DNA from: JAGXLC01 sp041686375 | GTDB taxonomy: Bacteria; Bacteroidota; Bacteroidia; Bacteroidales; UBA12077 | Direction: 5' to 3' | NCBI GenBank assembly: GCA_041686375.1 | Contig: JAWLEB010000015.1 | Location: forward strand, 3,313-67,312 | DNA length: 64,000 nt | Part shown: positions 8,129 through 18,500 of the stretch, piece by piece | Position numbering within the stretch: the first letter of the stretch is position 1 | How the letters are laid out: every line of letters starts with the position of its first letter | Position numbers and translations under genes: made by a program | Notes under the pieces: generated by a model | Seen by the model: only the letters and a program-made list of their open reading frames with translations | Told to the model about the DNA's origin: nothing | The model's database searches: none

Positions 8129-8692
8129 TTAATTGTCTATTTTGAATACCCATTTATTGCTTTCAATACCAATATACTTCTCAATATTGTTATACTGATA
8201 ACTATCCGTATCAATAACCAAATCACTCATTTGCCGGAACTCTTCAGCCCCTGCTTTATCTTCCCTGCTGGATTGATTTATCATCAGAAACAACGAGGGG
8301 TCAATATATTTTCTTATACTGTTGGATTCTATAATCAGTAAACGACCTGCTTCAAGCAGAAAATCTATTCGTTTCATCAGTTTTTTTATGGATTTCTCAT
8401 CATCCATTGCCGCAACAAACCATCCTTCCATAGCTCCTGCTGCAACATACCTGGAAGAATCATTATCATCAGAACCTTTAATATCTTCAACTTCATAATA
8501 AAATTCATGTTCTTCAAGTTGATAATGAGATTGCAAATCCTTTGAATCTGTGTAAAGTGCAACTTTCATAGCTGTTATAGGATGCACATCACTAAATTTC
8601 TTCAAAATATTACGGATAAAGGACGTTTTGCCTGCCTTTCTGGCATTTCCCCCAATCAACAGTATTTGTGAATATTTAAAAGACATATACAA
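8129..8692 (-). CDS. MobB-like P-loop protein of the Moco operon
   Basis: A 187-residue protein with an N-terminal P-loop-like segment (LLIGGNARKAGKTSFI, about residues 11-26) and a buried strand (LLIIESNS, about 118-125) that fits a Walker B position. This resembles MobB, a GTP-binding helper in molybdopterin guanine dinucleotide formation, but the loop has one residue more than the classical G-x4-GKT spacing and overall similarity is weak by eye. The gene sits one base before moeA, so a cofactor role is likely by context. ATG at 8686 (third codon) is an alternative start. Confidence 0.5.
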   Translation of the reverse strand: MYMSFKYSQILLIGGNARKAGKTSFIRNILKKFSDVHPITAMKVALYTDSKDLQSHYQLEEHEFYYEVEDIKGSDDNDSSRYVAAGAMEGWFVAAMDDEKSIKKLMKRIDFLLEAGRLLIIESNSIRKYIDPSLFLMINQSSREDKAGAEEFRQMSDLVIDTDSYQYNNIEKYIGIESNKWVFKIDN

Positions 8693-8844
8693 ACATATTT
8701 TATCATGTTAAAAGTAATGAAAATTTTAATTTCAGGAAACTCATAAATTGAAAAACATAGGCAGAAAGCTTAATTGAAGATTTTACAGCAAGTTATATTT
8801 AAATAGTTATAAATGCAAACGGTTGAAAACTGCATAAAACCATA

Positions 8845-9903
8845 TCAATAATTTTGAACACTTATTGCTGAGGCTTTAAAACTAATCCATACCTTCGTAC
8901 CTTTACGCAGGGAAAGCCGTTTAAAACTGCTCTCTGTAATCATGACAACCATCTTTACTCCAATATCAACAATTACTTCCAATCCATTAATTACCGGGGA
9001 TATATCTGCAATCCAGCCTTCAAAGTTGTTCAATGCAGTAGATTCAAGCTCCTTTTCAGAAATAATAATGTTATTGGCTTCAATAGTAATAACCTTCTTC
9101 TCGCCTTCCTCAACATCATTAGAAATATAAAAATATAAGTCATTGGCAATTTTAGCAATCTTATTTTTAGCGTTTCTCTGAGACAGAATCTCTGCAACAA
9201 AAAAATTACGAATCCCAACAAAGTCAGCTATAAACTTATTTCGCGGGGCATGGAATACTTCCTGTACCGTTCCCTTCTGGATGATTTCTCCTTTATTTAT
9301 AACAGCAATACGGTTAGCCAATGCCAACGCTTCCTGATAATCATGAGTCACATGAATCATAGTCAGCCCCTCTTCGTTTAAATTCCGCAAGAGGCTCTGC
9401 AACTCCCTTTTATACTGAACATCCAGTGAAGTAAGAGGTTCATCCAGTAAAAGCACCTCCGGTTCCATCGCCAGAGTTCTTGACAACACAGTACGTTGAA
9501 CCTCACCTCCTGACAGAGTATCAGGATAACGATGAAGAATAGGCTTAATGCCTGTTTTATCTGCCAATGTCAATACCTTTTTTTCAATTTCAGCTTTATT
9601 GTATTTTTTCTTAAGCGGATAAGCAATATTTTGATAAACTGTTTTATGGGGAAAAACAGCGTAATCCTGAAAAACAATTCCAATTTTCCTGTGTTGAATT
9701 CTATCTTTGGTAATATCGTTACCATTCAGCATTATTGAGCCTTTATCTGGTGTTATCAAGCCGGCAATGGTTTCCAGGACAATGGTCTTTCCTGCCCCTG
9801 ATTTACCAAGGATAATATAATAATCGCCTTGCTTCACTTTCAGGCTTATCGCTTTAACAGCAAAATCCTGAAAGGTTTTATGAATATTTATCAGTTCCAG
9901 CAT
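8845..9903 (-). CDS. wtpC: Tungstate/molybdate ABC transporter ATP-binding protein
   Basis: 352 residues. The nucleotide-binding domain (about 1-230) shows Walker A GKSGAGKT, signature LSGGEVQR, Walker B VLLLDEP and the H-loop VTHDYQEAL. Residues about 260-352 form a C-terminal TOBE/Mop-like domain, as in ModC and WtpC, where it binds oxyanion and inhibits transport when metal is plentiful. It overlaps the permease gene by 26 bp. The nearest binding protein is the WtpA at 662. Sulfate or phosphate transport is less likely given the cofactor genes on both sides. Confidence 0.82.
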   Translation of the reverse strand: MLELINIHKTFQDFAVKAISLKVKQGDYYIILGKSGAGKTIVLETIAGLITPDKGSIMLNGNDITKDRIQHRKIGIVFQDYAVFPHKTVYQNIAYPLKKKYNKAEIEKKVLTLADKTGIKPILHRYPDTLSGGEVQRTVLSRTLAMEPEVLLLDEPLTSLDVQYKRELQSLLRNLNEEGLTMIHVTHDYQEALALANRIAVINKGEIIQKGTVQEVFHAPRNKFIADFVGIRNFFVAEILSQRNAKNKIAKIANDLYFYISNDVEEGEKKVITIEANNIIISEKELESTALNNFEGWIADISPVINGLEVIVDIGVKMVVMITESSFKRLSLRKGTKVWISFKASAISVQNY

Positions 9904-10675
9904 AACTTTTTCTGGATAGAATTCTTAACAATATAAAAAATACCAGGCTTACCAATATAAACAGCACAGCAACAGGGCGTGCGTATGATAAACCAAAAGC
10001 GCCAAACCTCTCATAAATCAACACCGGAGCTATCATAGGGTGATAAGCCACAATAACAACCGCTCCAAATTCACTCATCCCCCTTGCAAACATCAGTACC
10101 ATTCCGGAAACAATACTACGCCATGCCAGCGGCAAAGAAACCGTGAGAAACACACGAAGAGGTGAAGCACCTAAGTTCATGGCAGCCTGTTCCAGTCGGA
10201 CAGGAACACTTTCAAACCCATCCCTGGCTGCATTTATTAAAAAAGGATTACTTACAAATGCCATAGCCATTGCAATTCCAAGAGGATGGCCAACAAGATT
10301 AAGCCCAAAAAATCCTGCTGTTTTGCCAACAATTGTATTTTTTGAGATAAATCCCAACATTGCTATGCCTGCAGCAGTGTGGGGAATAACAACCGGCAGG
10401 TCGATAATTCCCAATACCAGTCTTTTAAATGGAAAATTTTTACGTGCTAATAGGTAAGCAAAAGGTATTGACAGAAAAGCAAAGAAAACCGTAGCCAACG
10501 CTGAAGACCAGAGAGTCAGTTTTATACTGTCTAATACTTCGGGATCTCTTGTAGTATCTATGAGCTGAGGAATTTCGGTATGTAGAAACATTCCTGCAAG
10601 AGGGGCTATAATAAAAAGCAACACCAATGCTCCCAAGAATATAAATACAAGACGTGTCGTACTGAATGAATTCAT
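9878..10675 (-). CDS. wtpB: Tungstate/molybdate ABC transporter permease
   Basis: 265 residues with six likely membrane segments. The coupling-loop signature EQAAMNLGASPLRVFLTVSLP (about residues 182-202) is that of ModB/WtpB/CysT-type permeases. It is the first gene of the - strand operon and overlaps wtpC. It would form the inner-membrane channel for oxyanion delivered by the WtpA-type lipoprotein. Confidence 0.83.
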   Translation of the reverse strand: MNSFSTTRLVFIFLGALVLLFIIAPLAGMFLHTEIPQLIDTTRDPEVLDSIKLTLWSSALATVFFAFLSIPFAYLLARKNFPFKRLVLGIIDLPVVIPHTAAGIAMLGFISKNTIVGKTAGFFGLNLVGHPLGIAMAMAFVSNPFLINAARDGFESVPVRLEQAAMNLGASPLRVFLTVSLPLAWRSIVSGMVLMFARGMSEFGAVVIVAYHPMIAPVLIYERFGAFGLSYARPVAVLFILVSLVFFILLRILSRKSYAGTDKYS

Positions 10676-10922
10676 TGCATTTATTTTATTTATAGGGTAA
10701 AACTATAAAAGTATATGATAAATACGAATTCAATTATTATTTTTCTTAGTCATTAACATTCAGTTATGAGGAATTAACCCGCATTATTCATAAAATTATC
10801 ATTCCACTCAAAAATTTATTAATTTTCACAAAAATTTTGAAAATACCTTTTTTTATGATAAATTTTTGAAAATGAAATGTCCATGATAAAATTTCCAAAT
10901 GCAACAAAACTAAAACGAATTT

Positions 10923-11432
10923 ATGGTATCAATTCGCAATGCAAACAAAATAATATTTTGGATACTTGTTATTCTTAGTGTTTCCATCCATGCAGCAAAC
11001 GCTCAGCAAACATTATATGGAGATGACAATAAAAAAGAAGACGAGGTATCCGGTATTAATATCAGTGACTCTGAACTTGAAACTTTCATTGAAGTATATG
11101 ACCAGATGAGTGAATTAGAAGGCCAATACAACCTAAAGATACTCGATATCATTGAAAAACATGGAATGGAACCGGATCGCTATGAAACTATATCTGTCGC
11201 CCAGCGTATGAATCAAGATATAGATGTTGACGAAAAAGAGATGTCCACCTACAGAAATATCAAAAACGAGATAGACAGAGAAAAGCGAAAAACGAAGCAG
11301 CAAATGGAAAAAATTCTTCTCAACCACCAAATCGAACAAGACCGCTACAATGCAGTTATGAAAAAGCTTTCTGAAGACAGCCTTTTTAGAGTGAAATTTG
11401 ATTCTATCCACCGTGAAAATTATAATCCCTAA
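10923..11432 (+). CDS. Secreted helical protein, DUF4168-like
   Basis: 169 residues with an N-terminal signal peptide (hydrophobic core about 11-25, likely cleavage after ANA or NAQ). The mature part is highly charged and helical, with a start ISDSELETFIEVYDQM that recalls DUF4168. Two partly similar halves end in MEPDRYETI and IEQDRYNAV, the glycine/hydrophobic-x-x-x-RY turn typical of that domain. It is probably periplasmic; its function is unknown. A 247-bp AT-rich gap separates it from the divergent wtpB gene, so each should have its own promoter there. Confidence 0.65.
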   Translation: MVSIRNANKIIFWILVILSVSIHAANAQQTLYGDDNKKEDEVSGINISDSELETFIEVYDQMSELEGQYNLKILDIIEKHGMEPDRYETISVAQRMNQDIDVDEKEMSTYRNIKNEIDREKRKTKQQMEKILLNHQIEQDRYNAVMKKLSEDSLFRVKFDSIHRENYNP

Positions 11433-11566
11433 ATCATTCCCTGCTGAATGAATTGTCAAAAAAACTCAAAATTGTTGTATTCTGAGTTGAATAGCTCTAT
11501 ACATCCAACTTTAAGGGCTCAATTGTGAGTTGATTAAAAAATCGTATTTTTGACAATCAAAAAAAG

Positions 11567-12484
11567 ATGGAAAGCGCCCTGCAAGTATTAGATGAAGTCA
11601 GGTTAAATTTCAGCCCTTCTGGTTTATTCTTCCTGAATGTTACCCTTGCTTTTATAATGTTTGGCGTTGCTTTGGAAATTGACCTGTCTCATTTCAAACA
11701 AATCATCAAAAAACCAAAATCCCTTATATTAGGATTTCTCTCACAGTTTTTCCTGTTGCCGATGATAACATTTTTTTTTGTATGGGCAATACAGCCGAGT
11801 GCCAGTGTAGCTTTAGGAATGTTATTGGTAGCTGCATGCCCGGGAGGTAATATATCCAATTTTATTTCAACCCTGGCAAAAGGGAACATAGCATTATCCG
11901 TAACCCTTACTGCCGTGGCAACGATTGCATCCATATTCCTGACACCTTTGAATTTTGCCCTATGGGGTGGTTTATACGAAAAAGCCTCCAATATCATTAT
12001 GCCTATAGTAATAAATCCATGGCATATGTTACGAACAGTGGTTATCCTTCTTGGCATCCCAATTGTTATCGGGATGACGTTTGCTTATAAATTCCCATCA
12101 ATTACCAACAAAATCAAACGGCCTATTAAAATCGTTTCAATTCTCATTTTCGCAACTTTTGTTATCGTCGCTTTTGCTAATAATTACGAATATTTTGCGA
12201 AATACATACATCTGATATTTATCCTGGTATTGGTACATAATGCTCTGGCGTTAGGGACGGGATTTTCTGTTGCCAGTATTTTTAAAATTCCCAGATGGGA
12301 CAGGCGTTCAGTTACCATAGAAACGGGAATTCAGAATTCAGGCCTGGCTCTTGTTCTGATATTCAATCCCAATTTATTTGACGGACTGGGAGGAATGGCT
12401 TTTATTGCCGCATGGTGGGGTATATGGCATATTGTAGCAGGCATGGTACTCGGAGGATTATGGTCCAGGAAAAAACTCACCTGA
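11567..12484 (+). CDS. Bile acid:sodium symporter (SBF) family transporter
   Basis: 305 residues with about nine to ten membrane segments. The SBF signature CPGGNISNFIST (about residues 96-107) and the second crossover region with IETGIQNSGLALVL (about 255-268) match the NTCP/ASBT fold, where these two broken helices bind sodium. Family members carry bile acids, pantoate or other organic anions with sodium. The substrate cannot be assigned. It precedes the acyltransferase gene by 58 bp. Confidence 0.88.
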   Translation: MESALQVLDEVRLNFSPSGLFFLNVTLAFIMFGVALEIDLSHFKQIIKKPKSLILGFLSQFFLLPMITFFFVWAIQPSASVALGMLLVAACPGGNISNFISTLAKGNIALSVTLTAVATIASIFLTPLNFALWGGLYEKASNIIMPIVINPWHMLRTVVILLGIPIVIGMTFAYKFPSITNKIKRPIKIVSILIFATFVIVAFANNYEYFAKYIHLIFILVLVHNALALGTGFSVASIFKIPRWDRRSVTIETGIQNSGLALVLIFNPNLFDGLGGMAFIAAWWGIWHIVAGMVLGGLWSRKKLT

Positions 12485-12542
12485 GGTTTATAGAGAAACA
12501 GAAAAAGAGCCACAAACTAGTAATACCTAAAAATGAAAAACT

Positions 12543-13901
12543 ATGGGGCAAAACAATGTTGAAAAATGGGACTGGAAATACACGCTCTTCAGGAAATATG
12601 TGAACTTTTCATTTAGATGCTACCTGAAATCAATCACCATTCATGGGAAAGAAAATATCCCGGATGATTCACCGGTTATCTTTGCTCCAAACCATCAGAA
12701 TGCTTTAATGGATGCCCTTGCTTTAGGCTATTCTATTAAGGACCAACCCGTGTTTTTAGCCCGCTCTGATATTTTTAAGAAAAAAATCATTGCCCGGATA
12801 CTTACCTTTCTAAAGATATTGCCTATTTACCGGATCAGAGACGGCTTTGAGAATTTAAAGCTGAATGAACATATCATGAAGAAAGTCCGGGAAATACTGC
12901 TTAAACATCATTGCCTGGTCATGTTCCCGGAAGGAAACCATGGAGACAAACGCCAGCTACGACCTCTTAAAAAGGGTATTACCCGAATAGCTTTCCAATC
13001 AGAAGAAAAATGTCAATACAAACTGGGGATTAAAATCATCCCCGTTGGGCTGGATTATAGCGACTATTACAGATTTAATGAAGAATTATTTGTTAATTTC
13101 GGGAAACCGATTGATCTTACTGAATTCTTTGATCTTTACAAAGAAAATCCTTCCAAAGCAAATCTTGCCCTAAGAAATAAGTTATCAGAAGAACTGAAAA
13201 GATATATGGTGCATATTGATGTCAAAGAATATTATGACACCATCAATCAGCTGAGAAATTTATATCCTCATAAAATGCAAGAATACCTTAATCTTCCTGA
13301 TCTGAAACAACCCAATAAATTCAAAGCAGACAAAAAGCTTATAGAAATCTGCGAAAGTATATACAGCAGCTCACCTGAAAAACTGGAAAAATTATCACTG
13401 GTAGTAAAAGAATATTCAGAAAACCTCAGAGCAGAAAAGTTAAACCATAAAGAAATAATCAACGGCATTCCACCAGTATATAAAATCCTGCTGGAAACAT
13501 TGTTCGTCATTTTACTTTTCCCGGTTTACATATATGGCTGGATTAATAATTTATTGTCATATTTTCCGGCACATTCTTTGTCAAAAAAAATGAAAGATCC
13601 GCAATTCATAAGCTCAATAAAATATGGCGTGGGAATAATCACTTTTCCCCTATTCTATTTACTTCAAACCATTCTCGTTTACCACCTCACGAATAATATC
13701 CTCCTGTCATTAATTTATCTTATAAGCATCCCACTCACCGGGCTTTTAGCATTCAAATACCTGAAATTTTTTAAACGCTTAAAAGAAAAATTAAGAATGA
13801 GAAATTTCATCAGAAAGAAGCCAAAAGCCTACCACAAGATTCTTATACTCCACAGACAAATCAACAATACCATTGAAAAATGGGCTGCATCCTTTACCTG
13901 A
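12543..13901 (+). CDS. PlsC-like 1-acyl-sn-glycerol-3-phosphate acyltransferase family protein
   Basis: 452 residues. An N-terminal acyltransferase domain (about 20-250) shows the catalytic motif NHQNALMDAL (His and Asp five residues apart, as in the Bacteroidota subfamily, rather than the H-x4-D of classical PlsC) and the substrate motif FPEGNHGDKRQLRPLKKG. The C-terminal part has an alpha-helical region and two or three membrane segments (about 315-400). The role is probably acyl transfer to a glycerophosphate backbone at the inner membrane. The exact acceptor is not known for this long subfamily. Confidence 0.82.
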   Translation: MGQNNVEKWDWKYTLFRKYVNFSFRCYLKSITIHGKENIPDDSPVIFAPNHQNALMDALALGYSIKDQPVFLARSDIFKKKIIARILTFLKILPIYRIRDGFENLKLNEHIMKKVREILLKHHCLVMFPEGNHGDKRQLRPLKKGITRIAFQSEEKCQYKLGIKIIPVGLDYSDYYRFNEELFVNFGKPIDLTEFFDLYKENPSKANLALRNKLSEELKRYMVHIDVKEYYDTINQLRNLYPHKMQEYLNLPDLKQPNKFKADKKLIEICESIYSSSPEKLEKLSLVVKEYSENLRAEKLNHKEIINGIPPVYKILLETLFVILLFPVYIYGWINNLLSYFPAHSLSKKMKDPQFISSIKYGVGIITFPLFYLLQTILVYHLTNNILLSLIYLISIPLTGLLAFKYLKFFKRLKEKLRMRNFIRKKPKAYHKILILHRQINNTIEKWAASFT

Positions 13902-13985
13902 AAATTTATGGTCAACGCTATTATCTTTTTTTTTGGATGTATAATGCAAAATAATTATCTTTCAGAAAACAAAAAAATATAAGCT

Positions 13986-14543
13986 ATGAGAAGTAAGCAA
14001 ATCTTATTGTTGGTTGTGACAATGTTTCTTTTAGGCTGTTCCACGCTTACCAGAAAACACCAGAACGCTATAGACAGCTCAGATAAAGGCAATTATAACA
14101 AAGCCCTTGGTCTCTACCAGGAAATACTGCAGGAAAAACCGAATAAACCCAAATATCTCAATGATTACGGATGGACTCTTTTTATGGTTGATAGCCTGGA
14201 AAAAGCAATAGAAACCCTGGAAAAAGCCAAAGAGCATTCAAAAGATAAAACTGTACTTCTGGAGCGAAGCATAGACAGGAATCTCACCATAGCAAAAAGT
14301 TATCTTAAAGCAAGAGAACATTTGAACAAAGACGAACCCCAAAAAGCATTGGATGCTTTAAGTAAAAACAAACTCTACCGATCAAAAGAAATGGAGTTGT
14401 CGTATTTCGGTCTTATTTACGAAAAATTAGGAGAGCCGGAAAAAGCTGAAGAGAGATGGGAAACGATTATCAACACTTATTCTAACGCAGATTTTGACAA
14501 TAAATTCTATGATATGGCGCAGGAAAAAATGGAAAACAAATAA
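13986..14543 (+). CDS. TPR-containing lipoprotein
   Basis: 185 residues. A lipobox FLLGC puts the lipidated cysteine at residue 18. The mature protein carries tetratricopeptide-like pairs, for example SSDKGNYNKALGLYQEILQ (about 31-49), LEKAIETLEKAKE and LGEPEKAEERWETII near the end. It is probably a periplasmic or outer-membrane scaffold; the partner is unknown. Its 3' end overlaps the mobA start in another frame. Confidence 0.8.
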   Translation: MRSKQILLLVVTMFLLGCSTLTRKHQNAIDSSDKGNYNKALGLYQEILQEKPNKPKYLNDYGWTLFMVDSLEKAIETLEKAKEHSKDKTVLLERSIDRNLTIAKSYLKAREHLNKDEPQKALDALSKNKLYRSKEMELSYFGLIYEKLGEPEKAEERWETIINTYSNADFDNKFYDMAQEKMENK

Positions 14544-15147
14544 AGAACTAAACCAAAATATAGATGCCGTGATACTTGCGGGTGGTAAAAACCACAGGTT
14601 TCAAGGCAAACATAAATCTCTTGCCCTTTTAAAAGGGAAATCTATTCTGCAGCATCAACTTGATCTGCTGAAACCTATCTTCTCTGATATTATCCTTGTT
14701 TCAAATCATAAAGAAGAATTTTCGGCATTTTCAAACATAAAAGTAATAGCTGATTTAATCCCCGACAAAGGCCCTTTAAGTGGTATACACGCCGGCCTTG
14801 AAACCAGCCGCAAACCTTATACCTTTGTCTTTGCCGGTGACATGCCTTTTTTGGATAAAAATCTTATAAATCAGCAAATTAAAATAATTGAGCGTGCTTG
14901 TTATGATGCAGTCATTCCTGAAACTTCTAAAGGGATTGAACCCTTACATGGAATATATAGTAAAAACAACAAGGCAATACTTACTAAAATTTTAAAAAGA
15001 CAGGATATTTACCCTGTAAAAGAATTACTCTTTAAAAATGCAACTTACTATTGGAAAATAGCTTTCCAGAAAGCCTTCATCAACATTAACACCCCGGAGG
15101 AGCTGGATAGATTAAATAACGACAGATTAGACCATACGGAACAATAA
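14509..15147 (+). CDS. mobA: Molybdenum cofactor guanylyltransferase (MobA-like NTP transferase)
   Basis: About 212 residues from ATG 14509 (a TTG at 14494 would add five). The nucleotide-binding motif LAGGKNHRFQGKHKSL is followed by GPLSGIHAGLE and FAGDMPFLD, the metal-binding Asp region, as in MobA. MobA adds GMP from GTP to make the bis-MGD cofactor used by formate dehydrogenases and other DMSO-reductase-family enzymes. AOR does not need it, so the organism probably also has an MGD enzyme, fitting fdhD at 57983. The start lies 35 bp inside the TPR lipoprotein gene, so translational coupling is likely. Confidence 0.82.
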   Translation: MIWRRKKWKTNKELNQNIDAVILAGGKNHRFQGKHKSLALLKGKSILQHQLDLLKPIFSDIILVSNHKEEFSAFSNIKVIADLIPDKGPLSGIHAGLETSRKPYTFVFAGDMPFLDKNLINQQIKIIERACYDAVIPETSKGIEPLHGIYSKNNKAILTKILKRQDIYPVKELLFKNATYYWKIAFQKAFININTPEELDRLNNDRLDHTEQ

Positions 15148-15583
15148 TAAGTTATAAAATATTTATAACCATTTTATAAGGTAAAAGTTTGCAAGGTTTT
15201 CTTCGATATACTGCAAGTTGCCATTTAGAGGCATCTTATCTCTGAATTGTTAAAAATTAGGCGCTTAAAGTAAATCATCAATTTTTTTATGTTAATTTAT
15301 GAATTATTTGTCGTAAAGCGTCAATATTCTTTCGAAATCATAAATATCAATTTAAATAAAACAAATTTATCGTTAAGTTGGTTATTTTTTTTAAAAATCT
15401 CTATCTGCATTTACATTGAAGCCCTTCTTAAATAATCTTTTTTATTCTGTTAATTTTTTCATTTCTTCTTTTTTAAAAGGTGGTTGAAGATAAAAGGTTA
15501 GTTTTCTCATAGAATCAAAATACATCTTGCTTTTTTTTCTTCAACCATTCTTTTTAAATGTTAACCCTAAAATTGTAAAATTT
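15148..15583. other. AT-rich 436-bp intergenic region before susC
   Basis: No gene is supported here. The region is very A/T-rich, with several T tracts and a weak ATAAAATATTTAT-type dyad near 15155-15180. It must hold the promoter and leader of the SusC/SusD pair, but I see no convincing Bacteroidota -33/-7 pair and no anti-sigma/sigma genes nearby. Confidence 0.4.
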
Positions 15584-18500
15584 ATGAAAAAACTAATTCT
15601 GGTTTTATTCCTGTTATGTATGGGTCTTTATACCTATGCCCAGCAACAAATTACAGGAATAGTAACAAACGCAGAGACGGGAGAACCGATCCCTGGTGTA
15701 TCGGTAGTGGTAGCAGAAGATGAATCTATAGGTACTACTACTGATATGGATGGTGAGTACAATCTGAGAGGAATACCATCCGATAGTGAGACTTTGGTTT
15801 TTAGTTTTGTAGGTATGGAAACCAAAGAAGTACCAATAGAAGGAAGAACCACAATTAACGTACAATTATACCCTTCTATAAGAGAGATGGAAGAGATTGT
15901 GGTAACTGCAGTCGGTATGGAGCGGGATGCCAAAAAACTTGGTTATACTGTCTCAGAGGTCTCCGGTGAAAGTCTTGAAAGATCAGGCTCGCAAGATGTC
16001 TTTTCTTCACTGAAGGGTAAAGTCTCAGGGGTTCAAATTTCACAATCCAGCGGTACAGCCGGAGCATCTCAATTTATGGAGATCCGGGGTGCTGCTTCTA
16101 TCACTGGTAGCAACTCTCCTTTGTATGTAGTTGATGGTGTCCCTATTGATAATTCAGGAGGTACTGCAGGGGTAGCCGGTGTTGTAACCTCTAACCGCGC
16201 TATGGACTTAAATCCTGATGATATTGAGTCAATAAACATTCTGAAAGGAGGATCTGCTACAGCATTATACGGCATGCGAGGTGCTAATGGTGTTGTAGTT
16301 ATTGAAACAAAATCGGGAGAAAAAAGTGAAGAGAGGCATACTAATGTAGAAATGAATTCTTGGGTGAAGATCAGTGAAGCTTCTCAATTGCCTGATATGC
16401 AACAGCAATTTGTGCAGGGGCATAATTATTTTGGTCTTTTAGAGGAAGGTGTTATTACGCATGCGGACAATAACTATTATTCTGCTATGTCATGGGGACC
16501 TCACAAAGACGATGTGGTTTACACCACTGATCCTGATTACTTACCAACTCAAGCTTCAGGCGCAACTTGGTTAGCAGATAATATGTTTTATGGTTGGAAT
16601 CCCGGTGGCGTAACGCCGATGGACGAATGGATGGACAAGTGGGATCCTAATGGAAGAATGATCACAAGAGACGATGCTGAAGCATTAGGAGTTTCTACAA
16701 ATGGACCTGTAGAGATGTATGATGCTTATGATTATTTCAAGAGAGGAGTGTCATGGAAAACACATGCTTCGGTTACTTCTGGAGACGCAAATACTAGTTA
16801 TTACTTATCAGGTTCTACCAATCACAATGAATCAATTATTCCTAATGATTCACATGATAAAAGTTCCTTCAAGGTGAGCGCTACCCATGATCTTACCGAC
16901 GACGTAACATTGAAAGGTACTGTAAACTTAACAGATACAAAAGGTACACGTATTCAAAGAGGATCTAATATTTCGGGTGTTATGCTTGCATTATTAAGAA
17001 CTCCACCAAGCTGGGATAGTGGTTATAAATATGAATTTGCTGATGGTACGCAGCGTTCTTTCCGCGGCGGCACAGGATATGACAATCCTTACTGGACATC
17101 CAATAAGATACTTTATCAAGATCACAATACCCGTGCAATTAGTAGCGGAGAGCTCTCCTGGGATATAAATGATTGGATGAGTTTGACTTATAGAATTGGA
17201 TTAGATTACTGGAGCGAATTTGTTCACTACCATTTTGCTAAATACTCGAATGCAAATAGTGAGGGCTATAAATCAAAAACGCAGAGATATAATCGCGAAT
17301 TGAACTCTGATTTGCTTCTGAACATGTCAAGAAATATTACTAACGACCTAGATTTTGACCTAACCTTAGGTCATAATGCTTATGAGTCAATGTATGAGTA
17401 TGGTAGTGCTCAGGCCAATGATCTCATAGAGCCTGATTTTTATCACGTTAGTAATACTACCAACCAAAATGCCAGTGAATCTTCAACACACTTTAGACGA
17501 ATGGCAGTATTTGGAGAAGGAACCTTCGATTATCAAGATATGCTATTCCTCGGAGGAACAGGTCGTTTTGGATGGTCTACCACGATGCCGGAAGATCAGA
17601 ATCCGTTTTTCTATCCATCCGCTAATCTTGGTTTTATTTTTACCGAGCTTCCATTCATGGATGATTTATCTCATATATTGTCTTTCGGTAAATTGAGAGC
17701 CTCTTATGCAATAACTGCATCGGATGCTGGTCCATATAATACTATAACTACCTTTAGCTCCGGGGGAGCGTGGAGTGGATGGACAGGAACTACATCATTC
17801 CCTTTCCTTGGTTATTCTGGATATGATAGAAGTTCTCAAATCGGAAATCAGAATCTGAAACCTGAAAAGCAGATTACCCAAGAAATTGGAATAGATCTTC
17901 GTTTCTTTGATGGCAGTGTTCGCTTAGATGCTACTTATTTTAAAAACCGTAATGAGGATCTGCTGATGGGTGTACCAATAGCAGCTTCCAGTGGTTTTAC
18001 CAGCGCTTTCCTTAATGCCGGTGTTATGGAAACTACCGGATGGGAATTTATGCTAAATGTAACACCTATACAAACCCATGACTTCAATTGGAATTTTGAT
18101 GTTACATGGTCCAATCCTGAAACTATTGTTAAAAAGCTGGCAGAAGGTGTTGATAACATTGGACTAGGAGGATTTGTTTCAGCTCAATGCCGGGCTGTTG
18201 AGGATGAACCTTATCGTTCAATCTATACTACCGAGTTTCATAAAGATGATCAAGGTAGATTGGTACTCAATGATGATCCAGCATCATCTGATTACCTCTA
18301 TGGAGCACCTATATGGGATGAAGAAATGAAATCCGTAGGGAAAGTTCCACCCAAGTATACAGCAGGTTTAACCAATACCTTTAATTATAAAGGAATTTCT
18401 CTGAGTGCTACACTTGATATTAAAAAAGGTGGCTTGATGTGGAACGGAACCAAAGGAGCTATGTATTATTTTGGAACCCATGGCGATCAGGCAGACCGAG

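Noticed and set aside
15527..15583. N-terminal extension of the SusC protein from TTG 15527
   Set aside because: A standard signal peptide starts at ATG 15584; the extension would bury it.
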